Below are positions 39,301 through 47,500 of a stretch of DNA of 64,000 nt, piece after piece. Position numbers and translations under genes: made by a program. The DNA lies in contig CADEEV010000014.1 in NCBI GenBank assembly GCA_902826455.1, forward strand, positions 1 to 64,000, read 5' to 3'. Every line of letters begins with the position of its first letter. Position 1 is the first letter of the stretch. A model generated the notes under the pieces. That model had not been told where the DNA came from. It saw only the letters and a program-made list of their open reading frames with translations, and did no database searches. Source of the stretch: an uncultured Acidobacteriota bacterium (lineage in GTDB: Bacteria > Acidobacteriota > Vicinamibacteria > Fen-336).

Positions 39301-39939
39301 CCGAAGCTCGACGCGCTCCACGCCGAACTGCCGCCCGGCTACACCCTCGCGATCGGCGGCGAGCAGGAGGAGCAGGAGGAGAGCGCGGGGCAGATGGCGA
39401 TCGTGGCCGTGCTGCTGCTGCTCGCGATCTACGTCGCCCTGGTCGTGCAGTTCAAGAACGCCGTGAAGCCGCTCATCGTGTTCGCGGCGCTGCCCTACGG
39501 GGCCGTGGCCGCCATGGTGTCGCTGGCCGTGACCGGCGCGCCCCTGGGCTTCATGGCGATGCTCGGCATCATCAGCCTCATGGGCGTCATCGTGAGCCAC
39601 GTGATCGTGCTGTTCGACTTCATCGAGGAGATGCACGAGCGCGGCGAGAGCATGCGCGACGCGCTGCTCGACGCGGGCCTCATGCGTCTGCGGCCCGTGC
39701 TGATCACCGTGGTGGCCACGGTCCTCGGGCTGATTCCCCTGGCGCTCCACGGCGGCCCGCTCTGGGAGCCGCTGTGCTACGTCCAGATCGGCGGGCTGTC
39801 CTTCGCCACCGTGGTGACGCTGATCCTGGTGCCGGTCCTGTACACGATCTTCGTGACGGACCTCAAGTGGATCCGCTGGGACAGCCACGCGGACGCGGCG
39901 CCCGTCGCGGCAGGACCCGACCCGTCCGCGGCTAGTTGA
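36301..39939 (+). CDS. RND-family inner-membrane efflux pump
   Basis: 1212 residues, GTG start. It has the twelve-helix AcrB/MexB-like layout with two large periplasmic regions (about 60-480 and 740-1010). The proton-relay helix is seen as ALGLLVDDPVVASDAIKHSL, with the DD pair of the family, and the C-terminal helices read MAMLGIISLMGVIVSHVIVL and VLITVVATVLGLIPLALHGG. It is longer than typical RND pumps (about 1050), with a 40-residue cytoplasmic N-terminus and extra text in the second periplasmic part (ACDEWAAAHPEHGKPRRVLE). Drives export of drugs or other compounds by proton motive force; substrate unknown. The last eight bases overlap the convergent small-protein gene. Confidence 0.94.
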   Translation: MNGSHEEKEHARDLQTVATVHNTARYFTENVHVAWVALVLTMAWGVFAYAKMPKAKDPIVEVRIAVASCTWPGAEAEKIEQLVTRKIEQKLAENPNIEKLESISRTSVSIIYVTLKESVSDRAKEWSDVQGRLDSIHDLPEGAGPIQFQKDFGDTATLMLTVASPKVGDIELELRAKAVLAAVSEVRGGVAPGNRATLVVNFPPEINVKVMERLGDEARRYLDATPGIRDTRYFQRPGFLGLDVATDLPDEVLRLGLRRFAAERLRLSEFHPDIWLPAVVRGPKDVRARLAEVAADRYSYHELDLFTDTIQRYLQTVPIVSKVARSGVLPEQIYLDYSQERLASYGIEPGRLTGIIGARNITAPGGVLEVGGKNVSIDPSGEFSVPGQIGDVAVTLSAAGSPVYLRDLVEISREYQSPPRFLNFLSVRGPDGAFRTSRAITLAVNMREGDQIGAFAEQVDRQLEVVRRLLPEDLILRRTSDQPLQVEENVDLFMKSLYEAIFLVVIVALVGFWEWRTALLLALAIPITLAMTFGLMQLFGIDIQQISIASLIIALGLLVDDPVVASDAIKHSLGAGFPPRVAAWLGPTKLATAIMFATVTNIAAYLPFLTLTGDVGQFIFSLPIVLSLSLVSSRIVSMTFIPLLGSVLLRAPEKREPTSAERRARGFGKVYCQVVGWAVDHRILAFALSVGLLAVGGVVSAGVKQAFFPKDLSYLSYVDVWLPEDAPLSATRERVDEARAIIVAACDEWAAAHPEHGKPRRVLESLTEFLGGGAPRFWFSVSPELQQLNYAQLIIQVHHKEDTAPLVPFLQERLSKAIAGARIDVRQLETGKPVGIPVSIRIAGENVEELRQLAERTKAIFRATPGAERVRDDWGSDTFSVRLQVDPDRANLAGVTNLDVAHSSAGAMNGFVVGQLREDDRRINIVARLRGDERARLSDVENLYVTSLSGSQKVPLGQVSRLAYSFQTEKVRRRNQFRTITVSCFPARGLLSSEVLAAARPKLDALHAELPPGYTLAIGGEQEEQEESAGQMAIVAVLLLLAIYVALVVQFKNAVKPLIVFAALPYGAVAAMVSLAVTGAPLGFMAMLGIISLMGVIVSHVIVLFDFIEEMHERGESMRDALLDAGLMRLRPVLITVVATVLGLIPLALHGGPLWEPLCYVQIGGLSFATVVTLILVPVLYTIFVTDLKWIRWDSHADAAPVAAGPDPSAAS

Positions 39940-40309
39940 AGAGGCGGATCTTCGGGAAGCCCTTCGTGACTTCCTTCGGGATCTTGGCGGCTACCTTCTG
40001 GAACTTCGTCGCGGCCTTGCCGTAGTTCTCGAGGGCGTCGCGCAGCGCGCCGTTCTTCTTCTTGCGCGCCGAGGCCGAGCGCTTCTTGCGCCAGGTGCCG
40101 AGGCCTTCTTCGACCGCGCGCGCCAGGCGCTGCACGCCGCGGGTCAAGGGCACCTCGGCCTTCTGGCCGAACTTGAGCCCGCCGCGCGTGTACTTCTTCT
40201 TGCGCTTGCGGGGAGCGCTGGGCGCCTCGCCTCCCTCGGCCAGGGACACCGGGGCGTCGAGAGCGTCGTCGCCGGGGACACTCGAGTCGGACTTGGCTTG
40301 GGTCGACAT
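39932..40309 (-). CDS. Small basic protein, family A copy 1 (DUF6312-like)
   Basis: 125 residues, ATG 40309 with GGAGG eight bases upstream. The N-terminal 35 residues are acidic and loose, then a Lys/Arg-rich part (RKRKKKYTRGGL) and an amphipathic helical region: VQRLARAVEEGLGTWRKKR, SARKKKNGALRDALENYGKA. It is homologous to the product of 42482-42781, sharing the pattern RAVExGLxxWxKxR then SAxK and GAxRDAxxN. It resembles what I remember as DUF6312, of unknown function; that name is from memory. No signal or membrane helix. Last gene of the B-A-kinase-B-A unit, 56 bases after family B copy 1. Confidence 0.8.
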   Translation of the reverse strand: MSTQAKSDSSVPGDDALDAPVSLAEGGEAPSAPRKRKKKYTRGGLKFGQKAEVPLTRGVQRLARAVEEGLGTWRKKRSASARKKKNGALRDALENYGKAATKFQKVAAKIPKEVTKGFPKIRLFN

Positions 40310-40365
40310 GGGCAGATCCTCCGGCCGATGGGTCTTCGAAGTCAAGGTCGTCCGCGAGCGGCGCG

Positions 40366-40596
40366 TCAGAAGGGGCCCACCATGGCCAGGCCCTTCCGGG
40401 GCTTCGCACCCTTCTTGCGATAGATGAGGACGACCGGCAGCACCTCGCGGCCGGCCGGAGCCGCGGCGCGCGCCTGGGCGACCGCCGCCTCGACCTTCTT
40501 CAGCAGCGGCCCCGTCCCCTTCTTGAGCTGGCGGATGCTCTTCTGCCTGCGCTTGCCGAGATCGACGACGTGCGGCTTCTTTCCGGGCGTCTCCAT
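40366..40596 (-). CDS. Small basic protein, family B copy 1 (DUF6200-like)
   Basis: 76 residues, ATG 40596 with AGGAGG six bases before it. The conserved start VVDLGKRRQKSIRQLKKGTG is followed by a helix (LLKKVEAAVAQARAAA) and a strand (LPVVLIYRKKG). It is homologous to the product of 42778-43008 (VVDLGKR, QLKxGxGxLL, PVVxIYxKK). It resembles DUF6200 as I remember it; unknown function. It lies 15 bases after the ABC1-like kinase gene and so belongs to its operon. Confidence 0.8.
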   Translation of the reverse strand: METPGKKPHVVDLGKRRQKSIRQLKKGTGPLLKKVEAAVAQARAAAPAGREVLPVVLIYRKKGAKPRKGLAMVGPF

Positions 40597-40611
40597 GCGA
40601 GCCTCCTGGCG

Positions 40612-42471
40612 CTAGCTGCGCTCTACGTCGATGTCTTCGAGACGGATCAGGGTACGCCGGATGACGATGAGCACCACGAGGGCCATCGTCACCTGGTACA
40701 GCGGATGATAGATGAGAACCTGCAGCGCCTCGCCCATGTCCCCCGGGCGCCCGCTGAGGCGCAGGAACAGGCTCGTCGCCACCACGGCGAACACGTGCAG
40801 GGAGACCCCGAGCACCAGGATGCGCAGGGCCAGGGACACGCCGAAGGCGGCCTTGCCGATCATGCCCGCGAAGCGATGGGCCGGGCTGTCGAGGAAGTGC
40901 TGGGCGCGGTTCACGACCTGGTTCATGAGCCGAGCCATGTCCTGGAGCGCCAGGTAGTCGGCGCTCGTGGGGCCGCGCTCCATCCGGCGTCGCACGTTGC
41001 GGCGGATGCGGCGGCGCGCGCGGCGGCCGCGCTCCTTGGAGTAGGTGCGGTACTCGCGGTTCAGGTTGAGGCCGTCCCACAGCCGCATGGCCGTGCTGTC
41101 GTAGAGGAACGTGGCGCGGAACATGCGCAGGATGTCGAGGTTGACCGCGACCTTGTAGCGCCGGGCCACGTCGAGCACCTTCATCCACAGCTCGCCCGTC
41201 GCGCGCTCCCACCATTTCGCGTGGCGGCTCTTGGTCGCGTACAGCCAGTCCCAGTAGAGCGCCTCGATGTCCTTGGTGAAGCGGTCGAGGTCGATGGGCG
41301 GCAGGGGCTCGAGCATGGAGATCGTGGCGCTCACCATCCCGGAGACGTCCTCGCTCGTGATGTAGGCCTGCAGCTGCTGGTAGTAGCGCCGGATCTTCTC
41401 GGAGAAGCGGCCGCACGAGCCGAAGTCGACGAAGACCAGGGAGTTGTCGGGCCGCGCCACGATCTTGGTCGGGTGCGGGTCCGCGTGGAAGAAGATGTTC
41501 TCGAGGGCCTCCCAGTAGAACGAGCGCGTGAGGTGCCGCGCGATCGTGACGATGTCGATGCCGCGGTCGGTGATCTCGCGGAGCGCCACCTCGTCCTTGC
41601 TCTCGATCGCCTCGAGGATCTCCCACAGGAAGACCCCCGACACGAACTCCGTGACCAGCACCTCGTCGTTCGAGAGCTCGAAGTACACCCGGGGCGCCTG
41701 GATGTGGTCCTGCTTCTTCCGCCGCGCCCGGCGCGCGAAGATCTCGTTGTAGCGGGCCTCGAGGGTGTAGTTCAGGGATTCCGAGAAAGCCTGCCGCAGC
41801 TCCTCGCACAGGCCCGTCGCGCGGCCCGCCCCGAGCAGGGAGCAGGCCTCGGCGACGTCGAGGAGCCAGCCCAGGGCGCGCAGGTCGGCCGCGAAGATCT
41901 GGTCGATGCCGGGCCGCCGCACCTTGACGCCGACCTTCTCGCCCGTCGGGAGCAGGGCCTGGTAGACGCAGGCCACGGTCGTCGACGCGATCGGCGTCGG
42001 GTCGAACACCGCGAACACGTCCTGCACGCGCCGGCCCGCCGCCCTCTCGATGCGGGCGATCGCGTCGCGCGTGTCGAAGGCCGGCGCGTCGTCGGCGATC
42101 TCCGCGAACTCCTCGCAGTAGTGGGAGGGAAAGAGGTCCGCCCGGAAGGACAGGTGCTGGCCGATCTCGATGAAGGTGGGCCCCGAGCGCTCCAGGATCT
42201 CGCGCAGCCTCGCCGCGTCGCCCTCGGGCGTGCGGCGTCGGCGCACGGTGTCGCCGAGGGTGCCCCAGAAGAACGCGACCGCGGCCGCCAGCCAGGGCAG
42301 GAGGCGCGGCACGACCCTGAGCCAGCTCGTCTCGATCTCGACCACCCGCGCCATGGGCGGCACCGCCGCCGCCGTCTCGGCCGCGGCGTTGACCGCGCGA
42401 CGCGGGATCGGGGCGATGACGTCGTCGTCCTCGCGAAGCGGAGCGAGGCGATCGGCGGGCAGGGACGTCAT
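40612..42471 (-). CDS. ABC1/UbiB-like protein kinase homologue, predicted pseudokinase
   Basis: 619 residues, with two C-terminal membrane helices (about 550-610) and the ABC1/AarF/COQ8 fold. The ATP-site Lys is kept (VGVKVRRPG, Lys183) and so is DFG (FVDFGSCG, 349-351). Two family signatures are broken: KxGQ is EIGQ at 102-105, and HADPHPGN is HADPHPTK at 329-336, so the metal-binding Asn is Lys. The Ala-rich loop is also altered (IASTTVACVY). The paralogue at 54705-56657 keeps Lys and Asn. I infer loss of normal catalysis and a binding or scaffold role. Known ABC1 proteins support ubiquinone and lipid metabolism. It lies between two copies of the small A and B proteins. Confidence 0.88.
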   Translation of the reverse strand: MTSLPADRLAPLREDDDVIAPIPRRAVNAAAETAAAVPPMARVVEIETSWLRVVPRLLPWLAAAVAFFWGTLGDTVRRRRTPEGDAARLREILERSGPTFIEIGQHLSFRADLFPSHYCEEFAEIADDAPAFDTRDAIARIERAAGRRVQDVFAVFDPTPIASTTVACVYQALLPTGEKVGVKVRRPGIDQIFAADLRALGWLLDVAEACSLLGAGRATGLCEELRQAFSESLNYTLEARYNEIFARRARRKKQDHIQAPRVYFELSNDEVLVTEFVSGVFLWEILEAIESKDEVALREITDRGIDIVTIARHLTRSFYWEALENIFFHADPHPTKIVARPDNSLVFVDFGSCGRFSEKIRRYYQQLQAYITSEDVSGMVSATISMLEPLPPIDLDRFTKDIEALYWDWLYATKSRHAKWWERATGELWMKVLDVARRYKVAVNLDILRMFRATFLYDSTAMRLWDGLNLNREYRTYSKERGRRARRRIRRNVRRRMERGPTSADYLALQDMARLMNQVVNRAQHFLDSPAHRFAGMIGKAAFGVSLALRILVLGVSLHVFAVVATSLFLRLSGRPGDMGEALQVLIYHPLYQVTMALVVLIVIRRTLIRLEDIDVERS

Positions 42472-42481
42472 GGGAGGGGAG

Positions 42482-42781
42482 CTAGAGCGGCAGCAGGGCG
42501 CGGAGCAGGAAGCGGCGGGGGTCGCGCCGGCGGCCTAGGGCGCGGAGGAAGTCCGACGAGGCCCAGCTCGCTTCCTTGGCCGCGGTCCCCACGGCGAAGG
42601 CCGAGTTCGCCACGGCGTCGCGGATCGCGCCGTCGCGGCGCCTCTTGGCGGAGCGATCGCGCCGCTTCTGCCAGGACGCGAGGCCGAGCTCGACCGCGCG
42701 GCCCACGCGCTGGGACGCCTTGCTCAAGCCGCGCTCGACGCGCCCGGTGCCGCGGGTCGCTCTGCCGCCGTCGCGGCTCAC
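42482..42781 (-). CDS. Small basic protein, family A copy 2 (DUF6312-like)
   Basis: 99 residues, GTG start overlapping the stop of family B copy 2 (GTGA). Very basic: VERGLSKASQRVGRAVELGL, then WQKRRDRSAKRRRDGAIRDA and an Arg-rich C-terminus. It aligns with family A copy 1 over about 50 residues but lacks the acidic N-terminus. No membrane segment. It lies ten bases before the ABC1-like kinase gene, so translation is probably linked. Confidence 0.78.
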   Translation of the reverse strand: MSRDGGRATRGTGRVERGLSKASQRVGRAVELGLASWQKRRDRSAKRRRDGAIRDAVANSAFAVGTAAKEASWASSDFLRALGRRRDPRRFLLRALLPL

Positions 42782-43008
42782 AGGAACGGCAGCCTCAGCC
42801 GCCCGCCGCCCTTGGCCTTCTTCTTGTAGATCACGACGACGGGCACGAGCTCCTTGTCGGCGGCCTCGGCGCCGAGGTTGCGGCGGATGTCGTCGAGGGC
42901 TTCCTGCACCTCGCCGAGGAGCTGTCCTTCGCCGCGCTTCAACTGCTTCAGGCGCTTGCCTTTGCGCTTCCCGAGGTCCACGACGATCGGCGTCAGCGGC
43001 TCGCTCAT
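42778..43008 (-). CDS. Small basic protein, family B copy 2 (DUF6200-like)
   Basis: 76 residues from ATG 43008, preceded by GAGGAAG seven bases away; longer upstream readings add a non-conserved leader. Sequence: PIVVDLGKRKGKRLKQLKRG, a helix (LLGEVQEALDDIRRNL) and a strand (LVPVVVIYKKK). Clear homologue of the copy at 40366-40596 with equal length. First gene of the B-A-kinase-B-A operon, divergent from the cytochrome gene; the promoter must lie in 43009-43114. Confidence 0.8.
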   Translation of the reverse strand: MSEPLTPIVVDLGKRKGKRLKQLKRGEGQLLGEVQEALDDIRRNLGAEAADKELVPVVVIYKKKAKGGGRLRLPFL

Positions 43009-43060
43009 GGTCACTTCCTCATGGCGGTAGTGCGGAGGAAGGCCATTCAAGCACACGGGC

Positions 43061-43090
43061 TTGGGCGCGCGCAACCCTCTCTGGTAGAGT
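43061..43090 (+). promoter_or_regulatory. Promoter of the di-heme cytochrome gene
   Basis: TTGGGC at 43061-43066 and TAGAGT at 43085-43090 are separated by 18 bases. GGAGG at 43102-43106 precedes the ATG at 43115 by eight bases. This is the most complete promoter of the TAGAnT type in the window. Confidence 0.6.
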
Positions 43091-43114
43091 CTGCGCATCA
43101 CGGAGGCCGACGTC

Positions 43115-44554
43115 ATGGCAGGCTCGAAGATCCGCGTCCTCGTCTCGGGGGCCCTGCTGGTCGCCGCCGCCCTCGGCGCCGCCGGCTACGCCTACTACGA
43201 GCGCCTCCACCGCAGCATCCCGGTGGTCTACGCGGATCCCGTGGAGCGCTTCAAGTACGGGTCCATCGGGACCGAGGGCTTCGGGCTGCCCACCTACGTC
43301 TTCGAGATCCTGCCGGAGCTCTGCCCCGAGAAGTTCCCCGGCGGCTACGAGGCCCTCGGCTGGAACTTCGAGCCGGGCCAGACGGTGCCGATCGGCTTGT
43401 CACGCCGGGACATGGGCGTCGAGCGCATCGGCTTCAACTGCGCCACCTGCCACGTCGGCACGTACCGCGAGAGCCCCGCGTCGCCGCGCCACGTGGTGCT
43501 CGGCATGCCGCCCCAGAACCTCGACTTCCAGAAGTTCCTGCGCCGCATGGGCGAGTGCGTCCTCGACCCGCGCTTCACGACCGAGGCCGTGATGGCGAAG
43601 ATCGAAGCGCGCCATCCGCTCTCGGCCATCGACAAGGCCGTGTTCCGCAAGATCGCCCTGCCCGAAGTCCTGGGCCTCACGAAGTACCAGGTCGAGAAGC
43701 ACGAGTTCTTCTCGCGGCGCCCCGACTTCGGCCCCGGCCGCTTCGACGCCCTCAACTTCATCCGCCTCGACCTCGACCTCAATCCCGGGAAGGACGACAA
43801 GGTCGGCGTCGTGGACTATCCCTCGGTGTGGAACCAGAAGGCCCGCGAGCACCACTACGCCCAGTGGGACGCGAGCACGCCCTCGGTCAAGGAGCGCAAT
43901 CGCCTCGCCGCCATGCTCGCGGCCGGCGGCGACTACCACGCCCTCGACGCGGACGAGCTGCTCTGGTACGACGAGTGGCTGCTCACCTTGCCCGTCCCCG
44001 CCTACCCGTTCCCCGTCGACCGCGCCCTCGCCCGCAAGGGCGAGCCCGTCTACCAGCAGCGCTGCGCCGACTGTCACTCGGCCACGGGACGGCGCGTCGG
44101 AGTCGCGACGCCGGTCGAGGAGGTGGGCACGGATCGCAACCGCACGGACAACCTGACGATCGAGGTGGGCGCCGCGCTCAACAAGGTGCACACGGACCGC
44201 TGGGCGATCACGCAGTTCCGGAAGACCGGCGGCTATGCGACGGTGCTCCTCGACGGCATCTGGGCCCGCGGGCCGTACCTGCACAACGGCTCGGTGCCGA
44301 ACCTGCGCGAGCTCCTCACGCCGCCCGAGAAGCGCTCGAAGGTCTTCTACCGCGCGTACGACGTCTACGATCCCGTGAACGTCGGCTTCGTGTCGAGCGG
44401 GCCGGAGGCGGAGGCCGCGGGCTGGAAGTTCGACACGGCGGTGAAGGGCAACGGCAACGAAGGCCACGTGTACGGCACGGACCTGAGCGACGCGGACAAG
44501 CTCGCGCTCATCGAGTTCCTGAAGCTCCAGGACGGCTCGGCCGTCAAGCCGTAG
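43115..44554 (+). CDS. Membrane-anchored di-heme c-type cytochrome
   Basis: 479 residues with one N-terminal membrane anchor (VLVSGALLVAAALGAAGYAY). Two heme c sites, CATCH near residue 109 and CADCH near 320, and late motifs of the cytochrome c peroxidase/RoxA superfamily (GIWARGPYLHNGSVPNLREL). The length is intermediate between bacterial peroxidases (about 330) and RoxA-type rubber oxygenases (about 650). It should act in the periplasm as an oxidase, oxygenase or electron carrier; no classical peroxidase tail is recognised. It is convergent with the PKS gene (11-base overlap) and divergent from the small B protein, so its link to either pathway is only positional. Confidence 0.85.
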   Translation: MAGSKIRVLVSGALLVAAALGAAGYAYYERLHRSIPVVYADPVERFKYGSIGTEGFGLPTYVFEILPELCPEKFPGGYEALGWNFEPGQTVPIGLSRRDMGVERIGFNCATCHVGTYRESPASPRHVVLGMPPQNLDFQKFLRRMGECVLDPRFTTEAVMAKIEARHPLSAIDKAVFRKIALPEVLGLTKYQVEKHEFFSRRPDFGPGRFDALNFIRLDLDLNPGKDDKVGVVDYPSVWNQKAREHHYAQWDASTPSVKERNRLAAMLAAGGDYHALDADELLWYDEWLLTLPVPAYPFPVDRALARKGEPVYQQRCADCHSATGRRVGVATPVEEVGTDRNRTDNLTIEVGAALNKVHTDRWAITQFRKTGGYATVLLDGIWARGPYLHNGSVPNLRELLTPPEKRSKVFYRAYDVYDPVNVGFVSSGPEAEAAGWKFDTAVKGNGNEGHVYGTDLSDADKLALIEFLKLQDGSAVKP

Positions 44555-47500
44555 CGTCGCGCAGGCGCTCGAGCAGCGCCGCGAGCAGCGCGCGGCCCGC
44601 GTCCTCGCGGCGCCAGGAGTCGTGGCCGCCCTCGCGCCGCAGCAGCTCGAAGCCCGCGCTCGTGTGCTCCCGCCAGGCCTCGACGCCCGAGTACGGTACC
44701 AGGGTGTCTTCCCAGGCTCCGAAGGCCGTGATGGGGACCGGCAGCGGGCGGCGCCCGGCGCCGTTGTACGTGACCACGAGCTCGAGATCCCGACGCAGGC
44801 CGGCGAGCCCCTTCGCTCCCGTCGCGATCTCGAAGAAGCCGACGAGATCGCGCAGCCGCTCGTCGTCGAACACGTGGACGGGCGGCAGGAAGTTGAGGTG
44901 CGGCGCCATCGCGGACGACACGAACAGTCGCTCCGGCATCGGCTGCCCGGCCGCGGCGAGGGCATGGGCGGTCTCGAACGACAGCAGCGCGCCGAGATCG
45001 TGGCCGAAGAAGGCGAACGGCCGATCGAGCCGGGAGCCGAGGACCGCGGCGCACTGCGCGGCGAGCTCGTCGACCCGCCTCGGCCCTGCCGCCGGCCCCA
45101 CGAGCGTCACGAGCTCGACGTGCTCGGGGAGCGTGGGTGCCCACGCGTCGAAGGCGTCCGGCTCGCTGCCGAGGTGAGGAAAGCAGAACAGTCGACGCGT
45201 CGCCTCGGTGCGGGGCACGGGCGCGCGAGCCTCGACGCTCGCCCCCAGTCCCGCGACGGCCACCGGTCCAGCCAGGCGCCGCGCGATCACGTCGTGCAGG
45301 AAGGGCCGCTCCGTCTCGACGAAGTAGTGCTCTCCCGGGCGCATGAACAGCGCGAACGGGCCGCGCGTGCGCTCGCGCCAGGGCTCGAGGGCCGCCTGGG
45401 GCGCGAACAGGTCCTCCCACGCACCGAACGCGGTGATCGGCGCGTCCAGCACGCCGTCGTCGCCGGCCTCGAAGACGTAGGCGGCCGCGGCCTCGAAATC
45501 CGCGCGGACCGAGGGCAGCGCCCGCGCCAGCAGGGCCGGGTCGCGCAGCAGCGGCTCGGAGCTCTCGAAGCGGATCAGCGCGAGCACCTCGCGGAAGCGC
45601 TCGTCGGAGCGCCCGTAGACCTGCGGGATGCGATAGAGCGGGGGAGACGGCGCGCCCGAAGCGAACAGCTCGCGAGCCGTCAGGCCGTGGTCGCGAGCGA
45701 GACGCCGCGCGGTCTCGAACATCACGATCGATCCGAGGCAGTGGCCGAAGAACGCGAAGGGGCGATCGAGGTAGGGCAGCAGCGCCGGCACGAGGGCGTC
45801 CACGATCTGCGGGATGCGCGTCATGAGAGGCTCGGAGCGTCGCGCGCCGCGGCCCGGCAATTCCACCGCGTGCACCTCGACGCCCTCGCCCAGGCCCCGG
45901 TTCCAGCCGCGGTAGACGCGAGCGGAGCCGCCCGCGTACGCGAAGCAGAACAGGCGCAGGCGCGCGTTCGGGTCGAGGTGGATCGGCACGAGCCAGGAGC
46001 CGGGCGCCGTGTCGCGGGGCGCGACGGCCGGGGCCGCGGCCGGAATCGCGAGGAGGCGCGCTGCCAGCGCCTCGACCGTGGTCTCGAACAGCGACGTCAC
46101 CTCGACGCTGCGGCCGAGGGCGGTCTCGATGCGGCGCTGCAGCTCGAGGCCGAGCAGCGAGTCGATCCCGAGCCGGTCCAGGATCACGTCGTGGGGAACG
46201 TCCGAGATCGGCAGGTCGAGGATGGCCGCGAGCGATTCCCTCAGGAACGGCACCAGGGTCTCGCGTCGCAGCGGCCCCGGGCCGAGTCCGACCGGTGCGG
46301 GGCGCGTCCCGCCCCGAGGACGCAATCCGGCGAGCAGCGGCAGGCTTCCGGCCACGGCGTTGGCGGCGAACAGGCGCGTCCAGTCCACGGCGGCGACCAG
46401 CGCCGTCGGCGCTGCCGCGCTCAAGACACGCTCGAGGGCGTCGAGGGCCTCCGCGGGCGGGAGCGGACGCAGGCCGCGTGCGAGCACGGACGCCCCGTCG
46501 CGCGCCGCCATGCCGACGCTCGCCCAGGGTCCCCACTGCACCGAGGTCGCGACCCGGCCCTGAGCGGCACGCTGCCGCGCCAGCGCGTCGAGGAACGCGT
46601 TGGCGGCGGCGTAGCTGGCCTGGCCCGGTGAGCCCAGCACCGCCGCGATCGACGAATACAGCACGAAGTAGTCGAGCGCCCGGCCCTCGGTGAGGCGATG
46701 GAGGTGGAGCGCGCCGCGGCCTTTCGCGGCGAACACCGCCTCGAAACCGGCGGCGTCCTGGAGGTACAGGGGCTTGTCGTCGACGAGGCCCGCCGAGTGG
46801 AAGATGCCGGCCAGCGGCGGCATGGAGGCGTCCAGCTCGGACAGCAACGTCGCGACGGCGTCCGCCTCGGCCACGTCCGCCGCCCACGCCCTGACCGTGA
46901 CGCCGCGGGCTCGAAGCGCCGCCAGCGTCGGCTCGGATTCCGGGGTGCGGCCGCGACGGCCCACGAGGGCGAGGTGCCGTGCGCCGCGCTCCGCCAGCCA
47001 GCTTGCCGTGGCGAGACCAAGGCCGCCGAAGCCGCCGGTGACGAGATAGGTCGCGTCGGCGCGCAAGGTCAGGGACCGGAAGGCGCCGGCCGCGCGCGGC
47101 ACGAGGCGCGGAACGTAGCGCACGCCGTCGCGCCAGGCGACCTCGGTCTCCGAAGGCGCGCCGAGCGTCGCGCGCAGGGCCGCGGCGTCGGCTTCGGGCC
47201 CGGCATCCGGATCGAGGTCGATCAGGCCACCCCAGAGCTCGGGGTGCTCCACCTGGATGACGCGCGCCAGGCCGATCACGGGAGCGGACCCGGGCACGCC
47301 CGTCTCTCCCGGTCGAACCGCCTGGGCGCCGCGCGTCACGACCCACAGCCGTCGGCGATCCGCGGGGCCCGCCGCGTCCAGGGTCTTCGCGATGGCGAGG
47401 ACCTCGTCGTAGCCGCCATCGCTCGCCGCTCGCGTGGAGACATCGATCACGACGTGCGGCGCCTCCGGTGCCGCGGGGGCGGGGTCCGAGCGGCTCCAGA

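Noticed and set aside
42482-43008. A toxin-antitoxin pair formed by the overlapping small genes
   Set aside because: The overlap and small size fit, but both products are basic, the pair is duplicated around an ABC1 gene, and neither matches a known toxin or antitoxin fold.
40570-45177. A 1535-codon plus-strand frame across the ABC1 kinase, small proteins and cytochrome
   Set aside because: It runs antisense or out of frame to genes with clear motifs (DFG, CxxCH) and has no recognisable domain itself.
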